In this document: piece after piece, positions 1-13,394 of the stretch
How positions within the stretch are numbered: the stretch's first letter is position 1
Layout: the number at the start of each line of letters is the position of its first letter
Assembly (NCBI GenBank): GCA_036874045.1
Contig: CM072346.1
Span: forward strand, 14,980,001 to 15,044,000
Reading direction: 5' to 3'
Source of the DNA: Cymodocea nodosa
Lineage: Eukaryota > Streptophyta > Magnoliopsida > Alismatales > Cymodoceaceae
Length of the DNA stretch: 64,000 bases
Translations under genes and position numbers: made by a program
Notes under the pieces: model-generated
The model's input: the letters and a program-made list of their open reading frames with translations, nothing else
What the model was told of the DNA's origin: nothing
Database searches by the model: none

Positions 1-2068
1 TATTGTGAATTTATAGAATGAATGAGAAGATTGAATTGTAATTAGATTTATTTATAACCCCCAGCATACATGTCGAATGAGTTAGGTCAACATGGGTAGG
101 CTCGACCTAACTTGTAATATATCGGTCTGGTCTGGTCTGCTCCAAAAATTGGGTTAGGCTAGATTGATAAGGTTTAAGATTTCGACTTGCAAGTTGAGTT
201 GGGCCAACCCATGGGTTGGGCTGGGCTAGGCCGACTTGTGGGTTGGATCAACTCATAGGTATAATTTGTAAAATCTATATTTAAGTATATAAATGATTTA
301 TAATTTATAAATGATATATGATTTATTAAATTAGTAAATGCATGTAGTAATTACATATGTTCAATTTTGATTTAATTTAACCAATTAATGGTGATTTGTA
401 AACAAAAAAATAAAAAATATAGTAATAAATATATATAGCAATAATAAGCTAAAAATAATCAATAAAAAAATGTAAAAATTGTAAAAAATGAATAGAGATA
501 AAAATGATTATAATAAATGAATAAATAAAAAGATAATATTAACAACATATAAAAAATAAACTAACTAAAAAAATAAAATAAAAAAATGTAAAAAGGAAAA
601 TAAAATAATAAAAATATTATAATATATATAAATAATACTTAGATTTAATTTAATATATTTACTAAAAAATACATAAAATATTTAAAAAAATAAAAAATTT
701 ATCTTACTAATCCGTAGGTGGCCCAGCCCGGCTCGCACTCGTATGGACTTCCATTTTTGAATTTAAATGTTAAATTAATGTTCGATAGTCAAATGTTAAA
801 TTAATGTTCGATTATCCAACATTGTATGTTCAATTATTTAATTGAATTTAATCGAATATCGGAATTTTGCACAATATTTGGTGCAACGTTCGTCAAGCTT
901 ACGGGTCGCAGCCTGTGTGGGCCCGGCACAAGTAGGTTGACTTGCGAGCCTGAAATAAGAAAAATACAAAATTGAAACCATGCTGTGTCAAGCCAGCCTA
1001 CGACGACTCAAAGTGCACATTTGCATAAATGATACCATGTTAAGGTAGAGATCATTGACTAGTGTACACGCTAATATTAATATTTCAAGCATGATATTTG
1101 GTAAGCCTTCTTTGTCAAAGTATAGAATAACTGTGTATCTCAAACATTACTTTATCAGCTTTTTATTATTATTTCAATTTCTTATCAAATAGGGGATAAG
1201 ATTTTATTTATTTTATTTTTGATACAAACCAAGCCATGGTTTTGTGCTAATGAAATGAAAGGTAGATTATTTTGAAATAAGTTGGTGTAAAAAATATATA
1301 TATTCAAACCATACCTCAGATTATTAAAAAAATTGGTGCTAAGTCATGTACTTCTATCCATCAAGATTATTTAAAAAAAAAATAAAAAGCCACAAACAAA
1401 TAGGCCATACACATTTTTATTTAAAACTAATCTTAGATGTTGGATCATATCAGTAGAAAATAAAAAAGTAAACTTAAATAATGTAAACAAAGATTCAAAA
1501 TAAAATATTTAATTATCTATTACATTAAGAGAAATTCTCACATGAGGACTTGCATTTTGTTGATTATCTAAACTACCATTAAAGAAAGAAGATTTAGTGG
1601 AGGAATTTATTTCACTAAAAACGTTCAAAACTGCTCACACAGGGACTGGTCTCGAATTCAAGATCTCACAATCAATCTAGATAAAGGGTCAAAACCATAA
1701 AACCACGGTCAAGGAAAAATATTGGGTCTTATACTGAAAAAAGCAGAACTATAAATTGCATACACATAAGAAGAGACCTCTTTATAAACGTCCACATTTC
1801 AACACCATAAATACCTACATAAGATTTATTCATGTAACAGACCTATAATAAAATCTACAAGGAAAGCAACATATTGCACCTCTGTTTTCCACACAGTTTT
1901 ACCAACCTTATATATTACACCAACAAAAAATAATGATTAACATATTATTAATAATAACGTGTAAATTCCCTATAAAAATAGTTTAAATAAAATCTAGCAA
2001 ATCTGCAAAAAGAAATCCCAAGATAAACACCCAATAATAGTGAACATAATGTACCAGATCTAAGGAAA
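1..2068. other. AT-rich intergenic DNA downstream of the TOL gene
   Basis: No supportable gene. Most of 1-1,950 is very AT-rich with A-runs and short ATAAA-like units. Bases 120-250 and 715-745 are short GC-richer patches made of imperfect GGGTTGG/GGCCCA-like words, which look like old repeat debris. The 23-base word around 768-790 is nearly repeated at 790-812 (TCAAATGTTAAATTAATG). The 3' UTR of the minus-strand TOL gene probably occupies the last few hundred bases before 2,068. Confidence 0.6.
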
Positions 2069-5000
2069 TTACTCCTTGCAATCACCTTTATCAAGTGCAT
2101 TTGGTGATCCTGTAGTCCCATTTTGAGCTGCCTCTGGGAATTTTGTTGCACTCATGCTGGTGTTAGGCAGCAATTCATAAGCAGTGTTATTAAGATTATC
2201 CTTTCTTAATACCAACGAATTCTGCTGATTGGGAGGGTTTGAAACCAATGGGTTTTTGCCTCTTGATCTAGATAAATGATTCTGCTGAGGGGAGTGCGCA
2301 TCAAACAAGTATTTTTTATTTGCCCCAGATGAGTGCTGCTGTGGTAGAGGCTTGGAAGCAAATGAGCACTTTCCGGTGGAAACAAATGGATCGTATGGCT
2401 GGAAGGGGTTTGAAGCAAAGTGCCCATTTACGGTCGATCCAAATGAACGTTGCTGCCATAGGGTCTTTGAAATGTTTGAGTTATCTACAGTTGATCCAAA
2501 GGAATGACGCCTTTGTAGAGGCTTGGAAGCAGATGGGCCATCACTACTTAATGCAAATGGATTCTTCTGCTGCAAAGATCTAGAATGATGCACTGGAACA
2601 CAAGTAAGTTGTTCATATGTGGTTGACGTTCCACTGTCATCGTCTGTGTCAATCTCCCATGGTGGGGGAGGATAGTGTGATGAACTCTGAGGACATGGAG
2701 GTGGCTGTGGTTGAAGAACAGGCTGAGGAAGGTTTCGCTGATCCCATGGAACAATGTAACTGTTGTAAGGTATGCATCCTTGTTGTGGGGTGTATAACTG
2801 TGGACCAGGTAGGGCTTCAGATCTAAGAGAACCGCTCACCTCACATCCATCTGGATTGAAATCATGCGAATGCATCAATGGAGTGTGATGTGAAGATATG
2901 TTTGAAACTGGCGTTATGCTTAGGCAGCCATGCATCTCCTGCTCTTTTGCAGCCACTACAACAGGACCCTGAAATTCGGGCAAGCTTAATGGTTTTCTTG
3001 GTATGTAGGACGAAATTTCTTCTCTTCTTGTATCTGGAGTACCAGTGGTTTCAGAAGAGATGCTCTGGCAACAAACTGGGCTGAGATTTGAATTCCTGCA
3101 ACGAAATTATGTCCATGGCATTAGATATCAGCTTGCCTAAGAAAATAGTTTTCAACCAAGAATATTTGTCCTATCAAAATTCTTAATAGTTCCATGTTTC
3201 TTGTACTGTACATTAACTCCCCTACGTGACATAACTACATGAAAGCACAATGTAGTTTTTAATATTTACATGTTGAGCTGTTTCAACCAAACTTTTACTC
3301 TTGTTTCCAGCCCTTCAACTGAGACCATCAATCTCTGTATCTTTAACTTTCAAGGAACATATGGAATATTAACAGTATTCACCACCATCAATCTCAATAT
3401 CTAACCCAGGTTTTATTTTAATTTGGACTAAGAAATGAAGGTTTTTCCCTCTCTTTTAAGTTCCCTTAAATTCTGATATCTTTCCCCCTGCACCTTTTAG
3501 ACTTGAAGAAATATGCCATAATGAACAAGTTTCTATACCTGCGAGCCAGCTGAGAGAAGCCATCATCCTCGTCATCCCCATCTTCCTGAAGGATCTGATC
3601 AATTGAGCCAGCTCCCGATGTAGATGATGCACTTCCTCTTGAAACAGTTTCAAATAATTCAGTCAGTGGAGAACCATAGGCCATGGCATCATGCTTTGCA
3701 ATCAGATTCTGCAGCTTGTCATTTAATGCAAGACCTAGGCTGAGAAGCTCTTCATCCCTTTTACATAAATAAATCAAATTAAACAAAATTCATAGTAGAC
3801 AATTTTAATGCAAGATCCAGGCTAAGAAGAAGACAATTTTAAAAACCCAAAAATAAAAACCAAATAAGAAACGTATGAACAAGATAAAAGTATACAAAGA
3901 ACCGAAGAGAAGCTACTAACATTAAATGAAATTAAAAAGTCATGGAAAGCAAGTATAGCCATATAACAGTCAATGTTGATCAGTCCCTCCCCTTCAGCTA
4001 ATTTTCCAGGTTTATTCGTTTTTCACACTCATTTTAATCGAGAAAAGTCATACCTTCCATTCAGTATGATATGCTATTGATAGAATTTACCATTATTATT
4101 TCAAAAACCAAAGCAATAGATGAATATATCTTACCTTTTAAGCTAGGCACCTACGTGCTAACGCATGAATTCATCATCATGCCTTGATTGTTCACATTAC
4201 CTTATCTTCATGAGATAGACCTTTTGTTGGATTTATTTAATAAAATATATGTTTTTAAAAGTTTTTAAATTTTTTTCTTGCAAAAAAACTTAACCATAAT
4301 TTTTTTGAGGAAATATTACTTAAACGTACAAAATTAATTAATGAAAAATATACATGTAGATTACTGAAATATATATATCAATATTATTATACTTCATATT
4401 TTGATGTTTTCTTAGGATTATTTATGTATATGAATGTTATTTAGGAAATAATAGAGTTAAAAGTATGCATGATTATTATTAAATATGTATAAATATATAC
4501 AACATATACTTAAAAATTTAAATAAATATCTAAATGGATGCTTAAGTGCCCATGCACCCCGGCTTACCGTGTAGGCACCTTGGTGCCTTAAAAGTATGGT
4601 ATAAAGCATTCCATATTCCAAACAGAATTAGAAAATTGAATGCCATGCTCAAAAATATGCAATTGCAAGGTATTCACAAGCATAGACTACATGAGATTAG
4701 CAAAAGAAAATAATCACATGCATGGCAAAAAGTGAGCTCAAGGGAGGGAAAATCACTAGATGTTGAAGCACTTACCCTGTTGAACTGACCAAATGCATTA
4801 TCTTGTTTTGGTTGTGGCGGCATTGGTGAACAAGATCCACAATTACCTCATCTTTGATAGCCTAAAAAAAGTCCATGATTGGTTAATTTTAACTTATTTA
4901 TGGCCTGACCCAGATGAAGATTGTGAACATAATCTGCAGGATAGAACAATTAGAACAATATTCTGAACATCAACCAGAATGTGACTATTTTTTCGTATAA

Positions 5001-8000
5001 AAATACTTCCTTACATGAGTATCTGTAGTCTATAGGCTCCATGAATATAGTTGTTTTAGGGATTACTCACATTCAATAGTGTTATCATTTACAAGAAGCT
5101 ACCATTTCCAAAGAAGATAGTAAGAAATTTCACAATGTATAAGAATGACATGCAAATAAAAGGAATGGAAGTTGACAAACATAAGAAAATGGTATGCATT
5201 ATTATCCACAAATTGATTATGACAAAGAAAAACCCAGAAGTGCACTGAATCAACCTTGACAAAAAAAACAAAGTTAATATCCACGAAAAGTGACAAAGAA
5301 GACAAGGATGCACTTTAGCAGTTCATCTCATTTCATCAATTTAATGACTGAATGAACAAGAAACTATAGTATCTGTCTGACATCATTTGTCATGTATAAC
5401 ATCCAGGGTATGCAATTATCATTTTTAAACAAAAGTGGTCTGTGGGCATGGAAAAAATAGCCATGCAATATTTTACAGATCTAAATGTGTGCATGTTGTA
5501 TGCATTGGTTGGCTTATGAAAAAATGCTACTGAAAATGTATAAAGCAGCATACCATACTATCATTTGGATTTGAAGCTTGCAGCATATCACTTAAGAGTT
5601 CCATTACTCTCCGTATTGATAACAGATCAGACAAACTGAGGAAAAAATCGTGAAGGAGAAATGACAGTTGAAATACATTGTAAATTGTTTCACATTGACA
5701 ACGGAATTATCAAAAAATATGAGTCATTAAATCACACATGTACCTCAAATTCCCCATCTCAGTTGCCATAGCTTCATGATGTTTTATAGACAACTTGTTT
5801 GATGAGCCATGCCTTGTACGATGATGCCTCTGCCATGCTGAATGTGAAATTGGAGGCGTGAATGTTGATGCCGTGCCCTCCAAACGTTTTGGGAATTTGA
5901 TTCCAGATTTCTGATCAAGAATGTTTATAAGCCAGATTGACTTCAGGTCAGTTTTGAATTGATGTTGCCACATAATTGTACATAGTATAGGGCACAAACG
6001 AAATTGGGTGGGATGAAACCTATCTTATAGTGCTAGGTTGTTATCATTGAGTTATACTACATAACCTTCAAATGGTGATTACAAACAAGGCAGATTGTAA
6101 CAACCAGTGATTCAATAGATTACAGTTGTGCTAGCAATCATACACGTCAAACATACACTGTGGGAGATTTTTGAGGCTTTTTAACTAATCCAATCTCAGT
6201 AAATGGACATGGATGAATTTATTCTCATAAAGGAAAATTTTGCGCCTCTAGACTTGGTAAGACCAAAACAATTAGAATGTATACACAAAATATAACTCAT
6301 AATTCTGATGACATTGAAAACACCAATAAAGAAAGCTTTAGCAATTTGCACCTTACTATAAGGCTTGGAATGATTTACCAGAAGGTATTCTAAAACCTAT
6401 AAATGCACACAGACCTATCCATAAAATGTAGAAAGTACCAGCCATTAAAAAATTTTACAGGCACTAAATATCTGCATTTTGTAAAACAGATTAAAATGTT
6501 TTGTTCAATAACTTCAAGTGGATGATAGAAGATCTGATAACCATACTACTTGTGCATGCAAAATATAAATTGTCATATCAAGGGGACAAGTACCTTCAAT
6601 TCTTCATACGCTTGGTAATATTGGGGAAATTGACCATTGGGCCCACTAAATGCCACCCGCCAGGAATCTAGCAGTAATAAAATTTTATTTCTCAACTCCA
6701 TCTCTGTCTGTGCCATTGAGGAAAAAGTCACAAATTTTAAAGAAATTGCTAATATGATATTAAATGTATAAAGAAACAAATTAATTATTTTATTACATGA
6801 AATACTGCTTCAGAATTATTGTGCAGAGAAACTAAATTACAAGGCATCTACCAAATTTCACATCATTAATGTCAGAATTATGTGCTACAAAAGAAAAATA
6901 GGCGATTAACTCGATGTTAGCAGGCATGTTTTTTCTATGTGACCAAGGAAAAAAGCAAGAAACTCACATTTTTCTTGACAATCTTAACCAACTCCTGTAA
7001 AATATTGCTTTGTGCAACTTCACGGTGCACATTGTCCCCACAGTTCTTTATCATCGCCTCAAGTAACTGCATGGAATCATAAATTAATACTCACAAGAAC
7101 AAATTCAGGAGGATGTTTAGTATTGACATGTAAATATTATCATGAGAAAATTTTCCAATCATTGTTAGAGTTTAAACTTATTGATTAACCATTACATTGC
7201 GTTTCCTACCATCGAAACATAAGTCGGCATATTTGAAACATGAAAAAATGATGAGTTGTGTACTCCTAAAACTGCTAGCTGGTGGGCCTTTCAGACTTAC
7301 AGTCAAAGCAATAGTTTGAACTCTAGGGTTCCCATGTTGTAGTCGTTTCATGATGGCTCTAACCACATCTTTTGCCTGCCTAAATCAACTCACCACAAAC
7401 GATAATAGATTTTATGGCAGAAAGAGATAATCAATGATTCTTGTAAATACAAACAAACCAACATCAATGATGTCAAACAAAATGAATTAATTCCATGCTG
7501 ATAGAGATAACTTATAAACATTTCGAAGACAAAACAAAAAAGGAAATTAGTTTAGTTGGTAATCAGAATAAACGAAAACTGTGACAAAGAACAAAGATCT
7601 CGGACAACATAAAGAAAAAGGATAACAGGAAAAAGATCGATAGGCCAAGCTTCTTTTAGGCTATAATGCCAAAAAATTGGCACCACTGCGACGACCTCTT
7701 TTTGCAGACCCGCGATGGGATAGTTACAGATATTTGTGGCAGTCCCCACAAGCATGGACACAGACGACACCACTGGAGCGCAAACGAAGATGATAGTGTC
7801 TGTGGAATCACAGCACATAAAAAAAAAATTCCAGCGAAATAGCTCTCGGTCAGTTCCATCACAAAACGTACAAGCAAGTCTTGCCAAGCCCAAGCAGATA
7901 AAATTCAAATTCATGGAGCACATCAGAATACAGATAGCTCAAAACAGAACTCGACAACAAGACAGACAGAAAAGCAGGCATCGCCACTCATGAGCGATAT

Positions 8001-8347
8001 GCTTTCCACTAATTCCAAAACGCTTCTCCTTCCCATGGCAGAAAACAAAGTTGAACTCAAAGAACTTGAGCCACCCATCCTTCCCAAACAAGAGAAAGAT
8101 CAGAACTTCCGCACAAAACAGAGATCAGAAGAACAAAATGAAAGCTACCATCTTGAGAGGTTTACCACTCGAACGAATTGATGGTGTCGCAGATATCCAA
8201 ATTGAGACCACAGTCCGGACCGTTCAGGGCATCACCGGTTGCCAACTCCACACCACTGTCCGCCCCTGTCTCCGGCGCGCCACCACCCCTGCCGGCGTCG
8301 CTGCCATGGCTCGTCCTCTTCTTCCTCCATTTGGAAGCCAACTGCAT
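2069..8347 (-). CDS. TOL: TOM1-like (TOL) VHS-GAT domain protein, nine exons
   Basis: ESCRT-0-like ubiquitin-cargo adaptor that sorts plasma-membrane proteins to the vacuole (family knowledge). Exons on the minus strand: 8347-8166, 7379-7301, 7066-6968, 6701-6594, 5910-5744, 5635-5554, 4861-4776, 3757-3539, 3095-2069. All have GT-AG borders, and they join in frame to 682 residues, a usual TOL length. The VHS domain spans about residues 31-160 (GLNLDICDTIN, LLEAMIKNCGDNVHREVAQ, LLLLDSWR). The GAT domain is about 220-310 (DEVIVDLVHQCR, DEELLSLGLALNDKLQ). The last exon encodes a low-complexity Pro/Gln-rich tail with two NPF and one DPF motif, candidate endocytic-adaptor binding sites. The start ATG at 8347 is the first Met that gives only VHS-like sequence; an upstream in-frame Met would add an odd hydrophobic leader. 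The large intron 7 (about 1 kb) carries a repeat-like stretch. The exact TOL paralogue is not assigned. Confidence 0.9.
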
Positions 8348-10540
8348 GATGAGGCGCCCCAACCAATGAAGATGGGGAAGGAGAAGACTGAAGAACTCGG
8401 AAGCAAGTAGATAACAGATCAAGCAGACGGTGGGACGTTGGGAAATGGAATCTGAATTGTCTTTTGTTGCTTCAACTTCCAATTCCCAGTGGGCAGAAGG
8501 AAGAAACTAGAGCATGGGATGGCGGCGTCAGCCATGGCTGTTACTGTCCTTTTCCTTAAAATAATGGTAGTGTTTTGACTGTTTTCATGTCATCTACATG
8601 AATCTTTCGCTTTCTCTGTTTTGTTTTCGTTTGTTTGAATCAACAGGAATGACAATTTTTTTTAAAATTTTTGCTAAAATATTATTTTGATATTCTTTTG
8701 TAATTTTAATGTTTCAACATTTTACTTAATATATTCTTCACGTACGGGGGAAGTTATCCCTGTTTAAGATTATTAGACTTCTGAAAAACTTCGTCAATGT
8801 CATCAACCTTTTGTTTGGACACGTCTAATTAAAAATGCTTTAAAAAAGTAATTCAACCAAGTTAAAGTTGAAAGAATATTCAATTAATATTTTATGTTGA
8901 AGCTTCTTTCAATTTTGTAGTTTTACGTTATTTCTCTTTTTTCCTTTAAACTTCATTTTCGTTTTTGTTACTCTTTTTTTGGCTTCTTTTTAACTTCTGT
9001 TATTTTATCTTTATCTCGATTATAATTTTATAGTCAGTGGTTTCAATCTATCTTTTTTTTCTTTTTGACAAAAAACATGAATCTGGTCTGAACTAATTCA
9101 TCCTCTTAAACCAGAAGAAGTATATTCAAATGATAATTTCTCAGGGGAATTTTTTTCTTATTGGTGCTATTATTTTTTTAATAAAGTTTATTCGTATAGT
9201 TTATATGATATATTGTGTACGTCCATCTAAGTTATATTTTATTATTGGTTTCCCATTTAAAATTTAACAATCAAATTTTCACAAAATGTCTTGAAATTTA
9301 AGATAATGGCTAAATTCAAGTAAAACCATTACACTTCGTAACTATTTTCTCATCGACAATTTTTATCTTTTTTAAATTAAGAACATTTGGCAACGATTAT
9401 TTCAATACATTAGCATTTTTAATGGTTATTATCATACGTCTTATTTATATGTCAACTTATTTCTATGCGTCAATTTAGAAAATTACTATAAATTAAACTA
9501 AAAACTTGTAATTCGATTTGTTGTTATTTTATTTATTTGATTATAAATGTAATTTAATATAAATAAATAAATTTATATAATAAAATTAGAATATTTGATA
9601 ATCAATTATGAACTAATTATAAAACTATAAAAAAAATATTTTTGTCATTTTTTTTCATATATAATTTAATTCAGTGTTGCTTGAAAGAACTTAATTTCAC
9701 GTAATAAAATTTCAATTTTTACGATAATAATATCTTAGATATTGTAATGTAATTAAAAAATATAATTCAATTTAATCACATCACTTTATATATTAATTAT
9801 AGTAATGGATTAATGATTTTTTCCTGCCGATCACTTGGTCGGGTAAATGGATTCCTTCGACCCGTTTAAATAAACAAAAGAGCCTTGCGTGATTGGTATC
9901 GAAGGAGACCAGACGGCCTTCTCCGTCAGCCGCCGGTACGTCTTCTGGCCTCCACTCGACCGTTGCTGCCTCAACACCGTGAATCTTCCAATTCCTCCTT
10001 CCATGCGTCCTTTGATTCTCCCTTTTTGGTGTTGCAGGTTCTTCGTCTCTCTATTCCCTTCCCATTGACTTCTTCTACTTCATTCATTTACTTTGAATTA
10101 TTTAGTTTCATGATTTTTTTTTTTCTTTTCTTAAGCTGGTTTTTGCTTGAATCGTTTGGTGCTCTCGCATTTTTGGTTTGTTCTTGGTTATTTGTTGTTA
10201 TTCATATCATGGTTGGTAATTGCTGGCAATATATGTCTACAGAGCTTTAGAAGATGCAATGTGGTTGCGCGACTTGTGTCTGTCAAACTTGAATTCTTTT
10301 TTTTTTTTTCACTTTTTTTGCGTACTGCCTTAGCATGTATCTACTAGCCACCTCAGATCATGTCCTGTAACATGTTTGTGTGTGATTTTGTCATGATGTA
10401 CTGTTTCTTGTAGTGATATTGATTGTTTAAAGTTACAAAGCATTGTCATAATCTGGTTTCTGTAGTAGTAACTTAATTCACAGGTTTTTGATTTTCAAAA
10501 CACTGATATAGTCATCAAGCCAGAAGTCTGTTTAACAAAG
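8348..10540. other. Intergenic region between divergent TOL and PPR genes
   Basis: Holds the promoter and 5' UTR of TOL (just above 8,347) and the 5' region of the PPR gene. Bases 8,640-9,830 are AT-rich with no credible ORF. A more GC-rich patch at about 9,885-10,040 followed by pyrimidine-rich sequence and an acceptor-like site before about 10,485 (ATTCACAG) suggests a spliced 5' leader for the PPR transcript. The reading frame is open from that acceptor to the PPR ATG, so an upstream coding exon cannot be excluded. Confidence 0.4.
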
Positions 10541-11983
10541 ATGGTAGTTTTGAGAGGTATTGGAAACTTTGCAATGCGAAAGAGAGTGAAATGGCATTGG
10601 AAACAAGGCAACAACGAACAAGAAGCTCTGCATTCACTAAAGAGGAGGATGGAAATAGAAGAAGATCAATCAGTAAATCACATATCCCTGATGGCTGAAT
10701 CTTTTCATTTGCATGGCCTTGAACCAAACTTGTCAGCTTACTCCTTTATTATCAAGCACTTGTCTCAAAGATCTCTTTTTACCCACCTCCACCAAGTACT
10801 TGAGCATCTTGAAAAGGTTGAGAAGTTTCGAACTCCAGAAAAAATGTTTGTCAATCTCATGAGAGCCTATGGTGCTGCAAATATGCCTGAAGAAGCTGTC
10901 AACATCTTTTTTAGGATAACAAACTTTCGATGCACACAATCAACATATTCTTTTAATTCCCTTTTATCGATCTTGTGCAAGACCAAGGACGGTATTTCTT
11001 TGATACAAGATGTTTTGATGAGAATTCCACAACTTAACATACGTCTCGATGCAAGAAGTTTTAGCATAATAATCAAATTTCTTTGTCAGCGTGGTCAAGT
11101 GCATTATGCAATTGAGCTCTTGAATGAGATGCATATCCATGAATGCATTCCAAATTTAAGGTTGTACTCACTAATTCTGTATTCACTATGCAAAAACTCA
11201 GATTCAGCCATGCTTCTGAGTTTCCTGTCTAAAATGCGAGATGCTGGATTCTTACCAACTAGTTTGGATTATGTCAATGTGATAAAAGCTCTCGTTAAAG
11301 AGGGGAAGGTGGACAATGCTCATGCTCTTTTTAAGCAAATGAGATCTGAAGGTATAAAGCCTAGAATTGCAGCCTACACTACTCTTCTGGATGGGTTCAT
11401 TTCAACTTGTGAGTATCTGAAGGCAGAGGACTTGTTCGATGAAATGCTTGTGAGTGGTATTGCTCCAGATCTGACAACGTATAATACTTACATGAGTGGT
11501 CTCTGTAAGCAGAGTCATTTCAAAAAGGCTCATGATATGCTACTTTCAATGGAAAAAGTAGGCTGCAAGCCTGATACTATAACTTATAATATCCTTATTG
11601 CTGCACACTGCAAAGCTGGAGAGCTGGAAAAAGCAAGAGAAATCATGAAAATAATGCAAGAAAAAGGTATAGATGGGAATTTTCATACCTACACAATTTT
11701 TATTGATGGGCATCTAAGAAAAGGTGAATTTGCTGAAGCTTATGTTATTTTGAAGGAGATGGTAAGAAAAGGTTTTGTCCCTGAGCCATCTTCTTTTGAT
11801 ACTATGATTCTTGGACTGTGGGAAACTGGCCTACATTCTAAAGCAACAATGTTGTTGAAAGAAATGGCTGATCATTCTATCGCTCCACAGTCAAGCACAT
11901 GGGATGCACTTCTCAATGTTACATCAGGTTGCCTTATATCCCCAACAGCTATTGATGGTGTCCTGAAGCAGTTGTCCGACTAG
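10541..11983 (+). CDS. P-class pentatricopeptide repeat protein
   Basis: Single-exon gene of 480 residues. PPR proteins bind organellar RNA one base per repeat and act in mitochondrial or plastid transcript processing, stability or translation (family knowledge). At least eight consecutive 35-residue repeats are visible from about residue 168 to 448, with the typical TYNxLIxxxCKxGxxxxAxxxxxxMxxxGxxPD pattern, for example TTYNTYMSGLCK and ITYNILIAAHCK. Weaker repeats precede them from about residue 60. No E, E+ or DYW tail follows, so this is a P-class member. The N-terminus (MVVLRGIGNFAMRKRVKWHW) is basic and lacks acids, compatible with a mitochondrial presequence but not proof. The ATG at 10541 follows an acceptor-like site at about 10,484 and the upstream frame stays open, so the true start could lie in an unseen 5' exon. 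Confidence 0.85.
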   Translation: MVVLRGIGNFAMRKRVKWHWKQGNNEQEALHSLKRRMEIEEDQSVNHISLMAESFHLHGLEPNLSAYSFIIKHLSQRSLFTHLHQVLEHLEKVEKFRTPEKMFVNLMRAYGAANMPEEAVNIFFRITNFRCTQSTYSFNSLLSILCKTKDGISLIQDVLMRIPQLNIRLDARSFSIIIKFLCQRGQVHYAIELLNEMHIHECIPNLRLYSLILYSLCKNSDSAMLLSFLSKMRDAGFLPTSLDYVNVIKALVKEGKVDNAHALFKQMRSEGIKPRIAAYTTLLDGFISTCEYLKAEDLFDEMLVSGIAPDLTTYNTYMSGLCKQSHFKKAHDMLLSMEKVGCKPDTITYNILIAAHCKAGELEKAREIMKIMQEKGIDGNFHTYTIFIDGHLRKGEFAEAYVILKEMVRKGFVPEPSSFDTMILGLWETGLHSKATMLLKEMADHSIAPQSSTWDALLNVTSGCLISPTAIDGVLKQLSD

Positions 11984-13394
11984 GGCAGAAAATCCAATAC
12001 CCACAATGCTTTTGCAATTTTAGAAATGAACATTATGGGTAGAAGGTTGTTGAAAGAAAGGACTTGTCCTTTTACAACATTTATCTACAGCATTATGGAC
12101 CAATCATCGATCCACTTCTAGATTACTGTAGCATGCTACAATGATCACTGTGGATGCTACAATGACCTGACTCTGGAATGAATGTCGGTACAGACTGTTG
12201 TGGATAATTTCTCTCACATTCTATCACTCCACCAGAGCTTAGGATGCATTTCTGACTGTTTCGTTAGTCTGCCTTGTACAGCACCTATCAGATATGGATG
12301 ACATTGTGTTAAATTTTCTTAGATGTGGGAATCCAGTAGCTTCATGCTATTTGCATTTATGGAAATGAACTTTATGAAGAAATAGTTATTGCTGCAACAG
12401 ATGGTTGATAAAATTTATGAAACGAGGTTGGACACATGAAGAAGCTAATGTAGTTTTTGCTGACAAAATGACAGAGGCATCTCCTATGCTTCTCATCTAA
12501 GATGTTAATTTTTTTTAGCAAGTATTCCACATGCATATAATATTTTGAAACATTCAATCTCATAAAAAAATCTAAAAGAAGAAAATGATAACATTATTGC
12601 AAGCTGGTCCTTATATCTTGGCCTTACGTGGATTACAATACAGATATTGGATTATTTCTAATTGTCATGTTAACCTTTTTTGTCGAAGAGATATAACATT
12701 CAAGTGCTTAGTGCTGACTGCTGCTGGAGTGGCAGGTCTAATTTGTTTCAGGAATATGCTACATGGTCTGTAGTTGACATCAGCCGAATGCACTAGCTAC
12801 ATTATTCCAGTCAAACTCTTCCTTGCTTTTGTCTACAGATAATTAGAGAAGGCATTTTTGGGAAGCAAGAAATGTGACATGACCATATCAGTACACCCAT
12901 CAGTTTTCTTGCTTGCTTGTCTTCTATAAATGAAAATTTATGATTGGATTGATCAAAATGACTTGCAGTATGCCATAGTGCTGCCATGAATCCATGATGT
13001 GGTCCATGAACCAGAAATATAAGTCAGAGCTACATCTACCAAAAAATGTGAACTAAAATTGGTGAATTGATATGTTCTTCAGGACACAATAACTCAGTAA
13101 GTCTCAACTGGTATAGTATTGCATGAAAAGCTTACACTTTCAGAATATTAGCCACTTTGAACAAGGTATTTAGGAGTAAGCAGTGCAAGCTTTATGAATA
13201 GATAATCAAATGTATCTTATAGGTTCTTATAAAAAGGCAATTAGTAAATGAGCCAGAGAAGGACTGTGCTCAATCAATACACAGCCTGGAACATCCTTAA
13301 TTTTCTGGAACAGATTTTATGCTTCATGTCATTGTACTTAGTGTATTATTTCACAGGTCTTCTTATTTGGAACATGGTATCCAGAACTATAAAG
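11984..13394. other. Intergenic, 3' flank of the PPR gene
   Basis: Contains the PPR 3' UTR. At about 11,995-12,450 some phrases resemble the end of the PPR coding sequence (AGAAATGAAC, TTGTTGAAAGAAAG, CACATTCTATCACTCCACC). This could be a degenerate partial duplication of the gene's last repeat. No functional ORF is visible. Confidence 0.35.

Noticed and set aside
1640-1670. B-box-like GAATTCAAGATCTC in AT-rich DNA at the left end
   Set aside because: No matching A-box at the right distance was seen, so there is no tRNA or SINE support.
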